Assembly: GCA_002342065.1 (NCBI GenBank)
Contig: DDPF01000003.1
Location: 62,001 to 126,000 of the forward strand
Source of the DNA: Bacteroidetes bacterium UBA2475
GTDB lineage: Bacteria; Bacteroidota; Bacteroidia; B-17B0; Aurantibacillaceae
DNA: 64,000 nt
Direction of reading: 5' to 3'
The translations under genes were made by a program, and so were the position numbers. Positions 15,122 through 24,078 of the stretch are shown here, in pieces. The notes under the pieces were generated by a model. That model did not search any database. It had not been told where the DNA came from and worked only from the letters and a program-made list of their open reading frames with translations. How positions within the stretch are numbered: the first letter of the stretch is position 1; every line of letters starts with the position of its first letter.

Positions 15122-17130
15122 AAGTATTAAAATTTATTGCAATCACATTTTTATTAAGCACAACCGGTTTAGCACAAACAAAAAGCGCAAACTTTGAAAA
15201 AGAGTTTGATGACGCCGAAAAGATATTTTCAAAAGTATCGGATAATAAAGCCGAATCGTTAACGTCCACAAAAGGTGCTTACGCAGAATTGCTACCGGTG
15301 TTTCTTAATCTTTATAAACAAGACCCCACCAACATGAACCTGGCTTTTAAAATAGGTATGTGTTACCAAAGTGCCAGAAGAGATAGGTTAAAGTCTATCG
15401 CTTATTTTAATAAAGCCATTACTTCTGTTTCTAACGATACTAAACCAAGTTCGCACAAAGAAAAAAAAGCACCACTTATTGCTTATAAATATTTAGGCGA
15501 TGCCTACCATTGGAATTATGAGTTTGATAAAGCAATTGCTGCTTACCGCAAGTATATAAGCGTAATGGAACAAAACAACGCTACAGATAAAGCATTACTA
15601 GCCGAGACCACGCGCAAAATGGAAATGTGTAATGTTGGTAAACGTTTAGTAGCTAACCCTGTAAAAATAAAAATTCAAAATTTAAGCAATACAGTAAATT
15701 CGCCTTATGCAGATTATTCGGCAATTTTTTCTGCAGATCAGAATACACTTTTCTTTACCTCTCGCAGACCACAATCAACAGGTGGTCAAAAAGATAATGA
15801 AGGAAATTACATGGAAGACATTTATATGTCGTCCAGAACAAAAACGGGTTGGTCGGCAGCACAAAACATTGGCGCTCCTATTAATAGCGAATGGCATGAG
15901 GCTACAGTAGGTGTTTCGCCGGATGCGCAAACTATTCTTATTTATAAAGATGATATGGGTGATGGAAATATCTATTCTACTTCGTTAGATGGAGATGTTT
16001 GGAGTAAGCCCGTTAAATTAAACGATAATATCAACACAAAACACTGGGAGCCCAGCGCTTTTATTTCGGCAGATGGAAACAGCCTTTATTTTGCAAGCAA
16101 TAAGCCCGGTGGATTTGGCGGTGTTGATCTTTACATAAGCAAACGCGGATCAGACGGTGATTGGGAAAAGGCTACAAATCTTGGTGCCAACATCAATACA
16201 CCGTATGACGAAGATGCACCTTCTATTCATCCCGATGGTGTTACATTATCATTCAGTTCTAACGGACACAATACTATGGGTGGTTTTGATATTTTTACCA
16301 GCCTGCTTTCTTTTGAAGGTAACTGGTCGGAGCCCGTTAATGTAGGTTATCCAATTAACACTACAGATGATGATATTTTTTATATGGTTAGTCCAAATGG
16401 TAAAACAGCATATTTTTCTTCTTTCCGCGAAGATGGTTTGGGAGAAAAAGATAATTACATGGCTACCTTTTTAGAACGTAAAGAAACACCTTTAACATTG
16501 ATACAGGGTACTGTAAATGATGAAACGGGTATGCCGGCTAAAAAAGTAATGATCACTGTTACCGATAACGAAACAGAAGAAGTTGTTGGTGTTTACAAGG
16601 CCAATGCAAAAACCGGTCAGTTCTTATTTATTTTAACTCCTGGTAAAAATTACAATATTACTTACCAGGCAGAGAACCATTTGTTTTATTCAGAGAACAT
16701 GGAGATCCCTAAACAATCTACTTATTTTGAATTAAAAAGATCTGTAAAAATGCATCCAATTGTAGTAGGATCGAAAATTACATTGAACAACATTTTCTTT
16801 GACTTTGACAAAGCTACGTTGCGTCCGCTTTCGAATGTGGAGCTTAAGAATTTAGTGATGTTAATGAAAAGCAATCCAAATATGAAAGTAGAAATATCTG
16901 GTCATACAGATAGTAAAGGTGATGATGCTTATAACATGAAACTTTCTGACGAACGTGCACAAGCGGTTGTTAACCGTTTGGTAGAAAAAGGCATTACTAC
17001 AGAACGTATGAAAGCCAAAGGTTATGGCGAAACACAACCCGTAGCACCTAACACAAAACCAAACGGCACGGATGATCCGGAAGGAAGACAGTTGAACCGT
17101 AGGGTTGAATTAACGATCACAGAAATCTAA
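15118..17130 (+). CDS. PorE-like OmpA-family protein (TPR, PD40 propeller, regulatory-like domain, OmpA domain)
   Basis: Order in 670 residues: signal peptide about 1-20; TPR region about 30-180; a WD40-like PD40 propeller about 190-450 with repeats such as NTLFFTSRRPQ, NSLYFASNKPGGFGGVDLY, LSFSSNGHNTMGGFDIF and TAYFSSFREDGLGEKD; a carboxypeptidase-regulatory/Cna-B-like domain about 455-535; and an OmpA peptidoglycan-binding domain about 550-670 (FFDFDKATLRP, SGHTDSKGDDAYN, GRQLNRRVEL). This is the architecture of PorE, the T9SS component that links the machine to peptidoglycan. Unlike PorE of Porphyromonas, I see no lipobox Cys. Several such paralogs usually occur in one genome, so PorE itself is not proven. 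Confidence 0.82.
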   Translation: MKVLKFIAITFLLSTTGLAQTKSANFEKEFDDAEKIFSKVSDNKAESLTSTKGAYAELLPVFLNLYKQDPTNMNLAFKIGMCYQSARRDRLKSIAYFNKAITSVSNDTKPSSHKEKKAPLIAYKYLGDAYHWNYEFDKAIAAYRKYISVMEQNNATDKALLAETTRKMEMCNVGKRLVANPVKIKIQNLSNTVNSPYADYSAIFSADQNTLFFTSRRPQSTGGQKDNEGNYMEDIYMSSRTKTGWSAAQNIGAPINSEWHEATVGVSPDAQTILIYKDDMGDGNIYSTSLDGDVWSKPVKLNDNINTKHWEPSAFISADGNSLYFASNKPGGFGGVDLYISKRGSDGDWEKATNLGANINTPYDEDAPSIHPDGVTLSFSSNGHNTMGGFDIFTSLLSFEGNWSEPVNVGYPINTTDDDIFYMVSPNGKTAYFSSFREDGLGEKDNYMATFLERKETPLTLIQGTVNDETGMPAKKVMITVTDNETEEVVGVYKANAKTGQFLFILTPGKNYNITYQAENHLFYSENMEIPKQSTYFELKRSVKMHPIVVGSKITLNNIFFDFDKATLRPLSNVELKNLVMLMKSNPNMKVEISGHTDSKGDDAYNMKLSDERAQAVVNRLVEKGITTERMKAKGYGETQPVAPNTKPNGTDDPEGRQLNRRVELTITEI

Positions 17131-17151
17131 TTAATATTACTTAAAAAAGAT

Positions 17152-17190
17152 AACGGTTTGCAGTTTTATATAAATTGCAGACCGTTTTTG
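17152..17190 (+). terminator. Rho-independent terminator after the PorE-like gene
   Basis: AACGGTTTGCAGTT pairs with AATTGCAGACCGTT (two G-U wobbles) across a loop of about eight bases and ends in TTTTTG. It lies 21 bp after the stop codon. Confidence 0.8.
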
Positions 17191-17227
17191 ATTACATGTA
17201 TCGGTATAGATATTAGCTTGTACTTTA

Positions 17228-17824
17228 TTAAGTAAAAAAATACACTGCCATAGCGACTATATCAACAGCATAAGTCAACCATAAAAGTTTACTCACAAAC
17301 GAATCTGTACCATCATTAAAGAAAAAAGAAACGAAAGTTACAAAGAGAATAATATAATAGAACTGAAAATTGAAATCCACTCCATAACTTACTCTCCATC
17401 CCGGCTTGCTAAAATAAATTGCTTTACCAAATATGTTCCTTTCGATCTCTATTGTATCATTTGGGTAGAGATCCGGTACTGAATACTCTGAGATATTAGC
17501 TGTATGAGAATATGAATCATTATTTGTTTCTAAATATAGTTTTACTTTAGTTCGTGGCCCACCTCGCGCAGAGGTTTTATAAATTTCTTTATTAACGTTA
17601 ACCAACACTTCTTCTGTGATACTGCCAGATGATCTATTAAATATACATACGATTATAAAAAGTGTAAAATATAATATGCGGGCAACCCAGGAACCTATAA
17701 AAATAAAGCTTTTCCTGTAGATACTATTATACAGTCTGCCTTTTCTTTTCTCAAGATCGCTTCTTTTATCGATCAGAGCAAAGATCTTTTTGCGTTCTTC
17801 GTCCGAAAATCTTGACCGTGTCAT
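17228..17824 (-). CDS. Membrane protein, function unknown
   Basis: A 198-residue protein with a basic, helical N-terminus (RFSDEERKKIFALIDKRSDL), a first membrane helix about 43-64 (FIGSWVARILYFTLFIIVCI), an extracytoplasmic beta-type domain about 65-145, and two C-terminal helices (FYYIILFVTFVSFFF, LWLTYAVDIVAMAVYFF). The domain order resembles DUF3592-like membrane proteins, but I cannot assign it. It is transcribed away from pckA's promoter and stands alone. Confidence 0.55.
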   Translation of the reverse strand: MTRSRFSDEERKKIFALIDKRSDLEKRKGRLYNSIYRKSFIFIGSWVARILYFTLFIIVCIFNRSSGSITEEVLVNVNKEIYKTSARGGPRTKVKLYLETNNDSYSHTANISEYSVPDLYPNDTIEIERNIFGKAIYFSKPGWRVSYGVDFNFQFYYIILFVTFVSFFFNDGTDSFVSKLLWLTYAVDIVAMAVYFFT

Positions 17825-17863
17825 TTAATTGCTTATTGCAGTTATAAATCAAAATTGTGTTTA

Positions 17864-17900
17864 CCAAAAATAAAAAGCCCTTAGCAGTTGCCAAGGGCTT
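17864..17900 (-). terminator. Rho-independent terminator of pckA
   Basis: AAGCCCTT (17875-17882) and AAGGGCTT (17893-17900) pair. On the minus strand the stem is followed by TTTTTATTTTTGG. It lies 26 bp beyond the pckA stop. Confidence 0.85.
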
Positions 17901-17926
17901 TTCGTTCCGGATAATTGATATTATTT

Positions 17927-19540
17927 TTAAACGTTCACTTCTACTTTTGGTGAAGCCGCTAATATTTCTGCGTTTGCAGCGGCAGCGTATTGTTCAAAAT
18001 TCTTAACGAAAGATGCCGCTAAGTTTTGAGCTGTTTGGTTAAATGCTTCTTTATCTTTCCATGCATTCTTCGGTTCTAAGATCTCTGAAGGAACGTTAGG
18101 ACAAGTCTTAGGGAAATTTAATTTAAAATATGGTGTTGTACCATACTCTACTTTATCTAACTCGCCTGTTAAAGCTGCTGTAATTAACGAACGTGTGTAA
18201 GATAATTTAATACGGCTACCTACACCATATTTACCACCCACCCATCCGGTGTTCAATAACCAAACATTTACGTTGTTCTTTTTTAATTTCTCGCCTAATA
18301 ACTCAGCGTATTTTGTTGGATGTAATGGTAAAAATACTTTTCCAAAACAAGCAGAGAAGGTTAATGTTGGTTCGGTAATACCCATTTCAGTTCCCGCAAC
18401 TTTTGCAGTGTAACCACTAATAAAATGGTACATGGCTTGCGCCGGAGTTAATTTTGAGATCGGAGGTAATACACCAAAAGCATCGCAAGTTAAAAAGAAA
18501 ATATTTTTAGGCACATCACCTACAGCAGGTGTTACTGCATTATCAATATAGTTTGAAGGGTAACTTACACGTGTATTCTCTGTTTTTGAAATATTTGCGT
18601 AATCAACTGTAGTTGTTCCTGCATGAAAATCAATATTCTCTAACAACGAACCAAATTTAATAGCGTTAAAAATTTGTGGTTCTTTTTCGGCAGTAAGGTC
18701 AACACATTTCGCATAACAACCACCTTCAAAATTAAACACGCCGGTATCACTCCATCCGTGCTCGTCATCACCAATTAATTTACGATTAGGATCTGCACTT
18801 AAAGTCGTTTTACCTGTGCCTGAAAGACCGAAGAAAATAGCAGTGTCGCCATTCTTACCAATGTTGGCAGAGCAGTGCATTGGCAACACACCCTTTTCGT
18901 GTGGAAGGATATAATTTAATACTGCAAAAATTCCTTTTTTTATTTCGCCTGTGTAACCTGTTCCACCAATTAAAATAACTTTTTTAGTGAAGTTAAGGAT
19001 AGCGAAATTGTGTTGACGTGTTCCGTCTATTTTTGGATCTGCTTTAAAACCCGGAGCGTTAATAATTAACCAATCGTGTTTAAAGGTTTTAATTTCTTCG
19101 TTGGTTGGACGTAAGAATAAATTATTGGCAAATAAATTGTGCGCAGGAAACTCTGTTACTACACGAATGTTGATACGGTATTTTGGATCAGCACAAGCAT
19201 ATGAATCGCGGATCCAAATTTCTTTACCACCTAAATAAGCAAGTAAACGATTATGAAGTATATCAAATTTATCTGCATCAAAACGGTTGTTCACATCTCC
19301 CCACCAAACGCTGTCTTTTGTATTCTCATCAACCACCACAAATTTATCTTTTGGCGAACGGCCGGTAAATTCTCCGGTGTCAATTGCTAATGCACCTACG
19401 TCTGTTAAAACTCCTTCTCCTCTTAATATTGTTTCTTCAACCAATTCGCTTGGGTGAAGGTTCCAAAAAGCCATTTCTACATTTGAAAGACCAAGTTGCG
19501 CAACTGAGGCACCATCTGCTTTTAAACCAATTTCATTCAT
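17927..19540 (-). CDS. pckA: Phosphoenolpyruvate carboxykinase (ATP)
   Basis: Converts oxaloacetate and ATP to phosphoenolpyruvate, CO2 and ADP, the first committed step of gluconeogenesis or, run in reverse, of fermentative CO2 fixation. At 537 residues it has the usual length. The signatures include TGEFTGRSPKDKFVV near the N-terminus, the kinase P-loop FGLSGTGKTTLSADPNR, the metal-binding LIGDDEHGWS, and NTGWVGGKYG with SRIKLSYTRSLI. It is a single-gene unit with its own -7 element, a leader of about 20 bases and a terminator. No oddity seen. Confidence 0.97.
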   Translation of the reverse strand: MNEIGLKADGASVAQLGLSNVEMAFWNLHPSELVEETILRGEGVLTDVGALAIDTGEFTGRSPKDKFVVVDENTKDSVWWGDVNNRFDADKFDILHNRLLAYLGGKEIWIRDSYACADPKYRINIRVVTEFPAHNLFANNLFLRPTNEEIKTFKHDWLIINAPGFKADPKIDGTRQHNFAILNFTKKVILIGGTGYTGEIKKGIFAVLNYILPHEKGVLPMHCSANIGKNGDTAIFFGLSGTGKTTLSADPNRKLIGDDEHGWSDTGVFNFEGGCYAKCVDLTAEKEPQIFNAIKFGSLLENIDFHAGTTTVDYANISKTENTRVSYPSNYIDNAVTPAVGDVPKNIFFLTCDAFGVLPPISKLTPAQAMYHFISGYTAKVAGTEMGITEPTLTFSACFGKVFLPLHPTKYAELLGEKLKKNNVNVWLLNTGWVGGKYGVGSRIKLSYTRSLITAALTGELDKVEYGTTPYFKLNFPKTCPNVPSEILEPKNAWKDKEAFNQTAQNLAASFVKNFEQYAAAANAEILAASPKVEVNV

Positions 19541-19565
19541 TGTATCTTAGTATTTGTTAGTGGGG

Positions 19566-19573
19566 CAAAAGTA
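19566..19573 (-). promoter_or_regulatory. Bacteroidota -7 promoter element of pckA
   Basis: On the minus strand the bases read TACTTTTG, a match to TAnnTTTG, 25 bp before the ATG at 19540. No convincing -33 TTG precedes it; that region is occupied by the terminator of the upstream gene. Confidence 0.6.
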
Positions 19574-19574
19574 C

Positions 19575-19607
19575 AAAAAAAAAACGGCCTTAAAAAGACC
19601 GTTTTTC
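19575..19607 (-). terminator. Rho-independent terminator of the guaB-def-lipoprotein gene group
   Basis: On the minus strand AAAACGGTCTT pairs with AAGGCCGTTTT (one mismatch) and is followed by an uninterrupted run of T. It lies 28 bp beyond the stop of the lipoprotein gene ending at 19635 and directly upstream of the pckA -7 element. Confidence 0.85.
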
Positions 19608-19634
19608 CACAATTTATTGGGTTATTAACGTATT

Positions 19635-20057
19635 TTATCTTATTGATACTGAGACCAATTGAGCATCTTTAGCGATTTTTTTCAACTGTTCAATAAAATC
19701 ACTTTTTTCGTTTGCGTTTAATTCTGTTAAAGGTAGGCAAATTCGGGTTTCACCTTCTCTGCCAATATTTTTTGAGGTAGATTTTAGGTTTTTACTTTTG
19801 ATCAATGCTGTTACTTTATCAAAAGCAGGGCCGTCAATTCCTGAACCCGGACTTCCGAAAGAAACTTCTACCGCACAACTTTGATCGGTAACGCCTTTAT
19901 ATACTGTTGGATCGGATGTTGGTGTAACGGTTCCCGGAGTAGTACTTGTGCTTGTTGTTGAAGTAGATGTTGATGTGGCAGTAGTTTTTGATTTGCTTTT
20001 GCAAGATGCTAAACCTAAGAACAAAATACCGCTTAAAAGAATGATAGAGTTTTTCAT
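19635..20057 (-). CDS. Lipoprotein with Thr/Ser-rich linker, function unknown
   Basis: Lipobox LGLASC gives Cys 19. A linker of almost only Thr, Ser, Lys and Pro spans about residues 20-50. The remaining 90 residues form a small alpha/beta domain (CAVEVSFGSPGSGIDGPAFD, KVTALIKSKNLKS, REGETRICLPLTELN, DFIEQLKKIAKDAQLVSVSI), reminiscent of ferredoxin-like folds. No family recognised. Last gene before the terminator at 19575-19607. Confidence 0.65.
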   Translation of the reverse strand: MKNSIILLSGILFLGLASCKSKSKTTATSTSTSTTSTSTTPGTVTPTSDPTVYKGVTDQSCAVEVSFGSPGSGIDGPAFDKVTALIKSKNLKSTSKNIGREGETRICLPLTELNANEKSDFIEQLKKIAKDAQLVSVSIR

Positions 20058-20120
20058 ATTAATTTTTTTGTATTGTAAATATGCTAATTATTGTTGACTA
20101 ATAATATTCTTTATTAAATT

Positions 20121-20540
20121 TTATGTTTTTTTAATGGCAGAAATTGCCAAGCATGACCAGCCAGCAACAAATAGAATACCACCAATTGGCGTAATAGGGC
20201 CTAAAAATTTTAGCCAATCCGCCCCATAAAGATTGCGCGTACATAAAAAATAAAGTGAGCCACTGAACAAAATTATTCCAGCAAAAAATAAGCCGTAAGC
20301 CCAGTTTAAAAATTTACTATCGTATTTTGTTTTTAATAACACTACAGCCAGCATAGCAAACGTGTGATACATATGATATTTAACACCGGTATCGAAACCG
20401 TTTAAAAGATCGGGTGTAATTAAACCTGTTTCTAATTTTCCTTTTAAAGCATGCGCACCAAGAGCGCCTAATGATACCGCGATGGCACCTAAAAAACCAA
20501 TGGTTATTAATTGTTTGGGTAGATTTTTATCGTTAGTCAT
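20121..20540 (-). CDS. DUF423 family membrane protein
   Basis: A 139-residue protein with four membrane helices. The DUF423 signatures are GFLGAIAVSLGALGAHALKG, DTGVKYHMYHTFAMLAV and the C-terminal LGPITPIGGILFVAGW. The biochemical role is unknown. It follows the TPR lipoprotein by 81 bp and precedes another lipoprotein by 63 bp. Confidence 0.9.
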   Translation of the reverse strand: MTNDKNLPKQLITIGFLGAIAVSLGALGAHALKGKLETGLITPDLLNGFDTGVKYHMYHTFAMLAVVLLKTKYDSKFLNWAYGLFFAGIILFSGSLYFLCTRNLYGADWLKFLGPITPIGGILFVAGWSCLAISAIKKT

Positions 20541-20621
20541 TATATATTAGTCATTAGATATTAGTCGATAGTCCTTAGACTTGCGACCTGCTGTCCTGCA
20601 TCCTGCTGTCTTGTATCCTGC
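20541..20621. repeat. Low-complexity spacer with short tandem units
   Basis: Units TATTAGTCATTAGATATTAG and CCTGCTGTCCTGCATCCTGC, each built of 6-12-bp imperfect repeats, fill the gap. The kind is common between Bacteroidota genes. No promoter is evident. Confidence 0.45.
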
Positions 20622-21233
20622 TTACTTTTTCTTCTTCAGCTCTTCCATTATTTGCGCATCCGATTTTCCAGCAAAGGTTAATGCCCCCTGCGAACTTTTT
20701 GCCCAATCGCTTTTTGGATACTCATCAATTATTTTTTGATATAGTTTTTTTGCTTCGCTTTCGTTATTTAAATAGGTGGCTTCATCATACAACTGTGCCA
20801 ACAAAAATAATGCTGCCGGCCGGTGCTTTGATGTTGGATAATCGGCTATACATTTGTCCAAAACAATTTTTGCCTGCGGTATATTATTTATAGATTGTGC
20901 TACCTGGGCTGTTTTAATTAAATAAATAGGACAAAGAGAATCATTAGCACAATAAAAAGCATAATCTGTAAAAGCTTTTATACCCTTTGTGGCAACATCT
21001 TTTTTTACTTCCAGCTCCTTTAATAAAGTACTGTCCATTTTTTTTGCTTCGGCCAGTAATTTTTTACAATCCGATAAGTACATTTTATTCTCGCGAATAA
21101 GCGAATCGGGTTTAACAGGCGTTTGAACATTATCTTTTTGTTCAGCAACATTATTTTTTTGTTCGGAACCCAAACAGGCAGTTAAAAAAAAGAGGGTTGC
21201 AATTAATAGAACTGATATAAAATTGCTTTTCAT
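20622..21233 (-). CDS. TPR-containing lipoprotein
   Basis: Lipobox FFLTAC gives Cys 20. A linker is followed by helices with a TPR pattern in the last 100 residues (QVAQSINNIPQAKIVLDKCI, HRPAALFLLAQLYDEATYL, EAKKLYQKIIDEYPKSDWAK), resembling YbgF/BamD-type repeats. Predicted periplasmic and membrane-attached; partner unknown. It lies 10 bp downstream of def in the same direction. Confidence 0.72.
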   Translation of the reverse strand: MKSNFISVLLIATLFFLTACLGSEQKNNVAEQKDNVQTPVKPDSLIRENKMYLSDCKKLLAEAKKMDSTLLKELEVKKDVATKGIKAFTDYAFYCANDSLCPIYLIKTAQVAQSINNIPQAKIVLDKCIADYPTSKHRPAALFLLAQLYDEATYLNNESEAKKLYQKIIDEYPKSDWAKSSQGALTFAGKSDAQIMEELKKKK

Positions 21234-21243
21234 TTCTTTAATA

Positions 21244-21843
21244 TTATTTTTTTGGTTTGTAAACGCGGGTCTTATAATCGGCGGTTATTTTGCCTTTAGA
21301 AATATCGCTTAATTTACCTGAGATCATTTTGCGTTTAAAAGGGCTAATGATATCTGTAAATAATTTTCCTTCAATATGATCATACTCGTGCTGAATAACA
21401 CGGGCAATTACACCATCGTATTTTTCTTTGTGCTTTACAAAATTCTCATCTAAGTATTCTATTTCAATATTCGGCAAGCGGTTAACATCTTCACGAATTT
21501 TTGGAATGCTTAAACAACCTTCGTTAAACTTCCATTCTGTACCTTCCTCTTTAAGAATACGTGCATTGATGAATATTCTTTTAAAGACCTTTAATTGTTT
21601 TTTTTGTTCAGGTGTAAATTCATCATCGTCGTCATCATCACTTTCAGAAAAAGGTTTTGTATCTATAATAAATAAACGAATGGCTTTACCAATTTGCGGA
21701 GCTGCCAGGCCAACGCCATTGGCATTGTACATGGTATCAAACATGTTTTTAATTAAAACGTCAAGGCCTTCATAATCCTTATCAATTTCCTCTCCTACTT
21801 TTCTGAGTACCGGATCGCCGTAAACTACAATTGGTAATATCAT
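21244..21843 (-). CDS. def: Peptide deformylase
   Basis: Removes the formyl group from the N-terminal Met of new proteins. All three metal and active-site motifs are present: GVGLAAPQIG at 43-52, EGCLSIP at 108-114 (Cys 110 ligand) and QHEYDHIEG at 151-159 (two His ligands and the catalytic Glu). The protein carries an acidic insert about residues 65-82 (SESDDDDDDEF) before the Cys motif, as often seen in Bacteroidota. At 199 residues it is slightly longer than the E. coli enzyme. Sits between two lipoprotein genes with gaps of 7-10 bp. Confidence 0.97.
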   Translation of the reverse strand: MILPIVVYGDPVLRKVGEEIDKDYEGLDVLIKNMFDTMYNANGVGLAAPQIGKAIRLFIIDTKPFSESDDDDDDEFTPEQKKQLKVFKRIFINARILKEEGTEWKFNEGCLSIPKIREDVNRLPNIEIEYLDENFVKHKEKYDGVIARVIQHEYDHIEGKLFTDIISPFKRKMISGKLSDISKGKITADYKTRVYKPKK

Positions 21844-21850
21844 TTTTTTA

Positions 21851-22312
21851 TTAATTTAAATGTACTTCAGTTACATCATCATTTTGAGTATACTTAGCCC
21901 AAAATTCTTTTTCTTTTAAACGTAAAATTTCCCAGGTTGCGTTTGCTCCCATTGCCGCAGTGGTATTTCCACTTTCTTTAGTAAAGATAACCGCTTTTTT
22001 ATCACTGCTAAAAACCCAATTGCCACTTTCGCTAAATGGAATAATAGCAGAACCTATTACTAAATTATAATCAATGTTATAGTCACCGTTCTTATTAATA
22101 TCTAATCTATAATTATTAAAAAGATATTTTGTTGCAAAAGCAGTGCTATCGGCACCATTAAATTTAAGCTGTTGTATCTTCCAAAGATTAGAAAGTCTTT
22201 CTGCTTTTGATCGTAAAGAAAAAGAAGGTCCTTCCGGATATTTTTTACAGGATAAAAAAGTTACTGAAAGAACTAATGATAAAATAAAAAAATAAGTACT
22301 TATTCGTTTCAT
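21851..22312 (-). CDS. Lipocalin-like lipoprotein
   Basis: Lipobox VTFLSC gives Cys 22, then KKYPEGPSFSLRSKAERLSN and the strand series WKIQQLKFNG, YRLDINKNGDYNIDY, ESGNWVFSSDKKAVIFT, WEILRLKEKEFWAKY. This motif order is common to short Bacteroidota lipocalin-like lipoproteins and parallels the pair at 3.2-4.1 kb. Function unknown. Starts 6 bp after guaB. Confidence 0.72.
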   Translation of the reverse strand: MKRISTYFFILSLVLSVTFLSCKKYPEGPSFSLRSKAERLSNLWKIQQLKFNGADSTAFATKYLFNNYRLDINKNGDYNIDYNLVIGSAIIPFSESGNWVFSSDKKAVIFTKESGNTTAAMGANATWEILRLKEKEFWAKYTQNDDVTEVHLN

Positions 22313-22318
22313 AAAAAA

Positions 22319-23800
22319 TTACCTGCTATAATTAGGCGCTTCACGGGTAACCACCACATCGTGCGGGTGACTCTCTTTTACGCCTGCTGCTGTTATACGA
22401 ATAAATTTAGCTTGCTGTAAAGTGTTAATGTCTTTAGCGCCACAGTAACCCATACCGGCCCTTAAGCCACCAATTATCTGGTACATTATTTCTGCAAGAC
22501 TTCCTTTGTATGGCACCCTTCCACTAATTCCTTCTGGTACTAGTTTTTTAATATCATCTTCTTCGGCCTGGAAGTAACGGTCTTTACTACCTTTTTGCAT
22601 AGCCTCTAACGAACCCATACCACGGTATGATTTAAATTTACGTCCTTCAAAAATAATTGTCTCACCCGGACTTTCTTCTGTTCCTGCAAACATACCACCC
22701 ATCATAACAGTGCCTGCGCCTGCAGCTAATGCTTTAACCACATCACCAGTAAAACGCACACCACCATCTGCAATTAAAGGAACACCAGTGCCTTTTAAAG
22801 CAACAGCCACTTCTAAAATAGCAGTTAATTGTGGCACACCAACACCTGCAATAACACGCGTGGTACAAATAGAACCGGGACCAATACCAACCTTAACAGC
22901 ATCTGCACCTGCTTTTACTAAAGCCAGTGCAGCTTTGCCGGTAGCAATATTGCCAACAATAACCTGTAAAGTTTTATATTTCTTTTTTACTTCTTTTAAT
23001 TTATCAATAACACCTTTACTATGGCCGTGAGCTGTATCAATAATAATTGCATCAACACCAGCTTCAACCAAAGCATCAACTCGCAACATGGTATCGGTAG
23101 TAACACCAACGGCTGCTGCTACACGTAAGCGACCACGCTCATCTTTACAAGCATTTGGACGCACTTTAATTTTGATGATATCTTTATAAGTAATTAAACC
23201 AACCAATTTATTTGTTTTATCAAGAATGGGAAGCTTTTCGATCTTATGTTCCTGTAAAATTTCTTCGGCTTGTTTTAAGGTGATACCTTTTAATGCAGTA
23301 ATAACGTTCTTAAAGGTTGTCATTACATTTACTACCGGTTTTTTAAAATCTTTTTCGAAACGAAGATCGCGGTTTGTAACTATACCAAGCAATTTACCTT
23401 CCTTATCAACTACAGGAATACCGCCAATTTTATTCTCGCTCATTATATTTACGGCATCGCCAATAGTAGCAGTATTAAATAAAGTAACCGGATCTTGGAT
23501 CATTCCACTTTCGCTACGCTTTACTTTGCGTACCTGTGCAGCCTGATCTTCAATACTCATATTCTTATGCAAAACACCAATGCCGCCTTCCTGGGCAATG
23601 GCGATAGCCAGCTTGTATTCTGTAACCGTATCCATTGCAGCAGATACGATAGGAGTGTTTAATTTTATGTTTTTTGTAAAGTAAGAGCTTATGTTAGCCT
23701 CGCGGGGTAAGATCTCAGAATAATCGGGTACTAACAGTACGTCATCGTATGTTAATCCTTCTGCGACAAACTTGTTGGTGATACTATTGATGGAAGCCAT
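22319..23800 (-). CDS. guaB: Inosine-5'-monophosphate dehydrogenase
   Basis: Oxidises IMP to XMP with NAD, the rate-limiting step of GMP synthesis. The 493 residues show the standard layout: N-terminal barrel part (GLTYDDVLLVPDYSEILPRE), two CBS domains about 95-210, then the catalytic parts with IIDTAHGHSKGV, VGIGPGSICTTRVIAGVGVP (catalytic Cys) and the flap motif YRGMGSLEAMQ. The CBS pair is the usual site of nucleotide control. First gene of a run ending at the terminator near 19.6 kb; its -7 element lies 31 bp upstream. Confidence 0.98.
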   Translation of the reverse strand: MASINSITNKFVAEGLTYDDVLLVPDYSEILPREANISSYFTKNIKLNTPIVSAAMDTVTEYKLAIAIAQEGGIGVLHKNMSIEDQAAQVRKVKRSESGMIQDPVTLFNTATIGDAVNIMSENKIGGIPVVDKEGKLLGIVTNRDLRFEKDFKKPVVNVMTTFKNVITALKGITLKQAEEILQEHKIEKLPILDKTNKLVGLITYKDIIKIKVRPNACKDERGRLRVAAAVGVTTDTMLRVDALVEAGVDAIIIDTAHGHSKGVIDKLKEVKKKYKTLQVIVGNIATGKAALALVKAGADAVKVGIGPGSICTTRVIAGVGVPQLTAILEVAVALKGTGVPLIADGGVRFTGDVVKALAAGAGTVMMGGMFAGTEESPGETIIFEGRKFKSYRGMGSLEAMQKGSKDRYFQAEEDDIKKLVPEGISGRVPYKGSLAEIMYQIIGGLRAGMGYCGAKDINTLQQAKFIRITAAGVKESHPHDVVVTREAPNYSR

Positions 23801-23831
23801 TGGGTTGAACTTTAAGGTTTTAAAATTCGGG

Positions 23832-23839
23832 CAAATATA
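23832..23839 (-). promoter_or_regulatory. Bacteroidota -7 promoter element of guaB
   Basis: On the minus strand the bases read TATATTTG, matching TAnnTTTG, about 31 bp before the ATG at 23800. A -33 TTG at usual spacing is not clear. Confidence 0.55.
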
Positions 23840-23904
23840 GGGATTTTTTCCGAATTATGGCTCTATAATATAAGCCTAAGGCAGAATAAGGCTAAACTTA
23901 GTGA

Positions 23905-23953
23905 AAAGAAAAAAGCCACCAACAGAAAATCTCCAAAATCTGAAAGTGGCTTA
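23905..23953 (-). terminator. Rho-independent terminator of the LytS/LytTR two-component operon
   Basis: AAGCCAC (23913-23919) and GTGGCTT (23946-23952) pair around a 26-base loop; on the minus strand the stem is followed by TTTTTCTTTTC. It lies about 125 bp after the response regulator stop. The long loop makes it weaker than the other terminators here. Confidence 0.6.
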
Positions 23954-24078
23954 ATTTTTTTTTGTTATAAACTAAACAAAAACCCTATTGAAAGAACTTA
24001 TAGTAAAGATACAGTGTTTTTGAGCGGTTTTTTGGGCTTTCAAACAAGTGGTAATGTTTACTTTATAAGTGGTTCTGT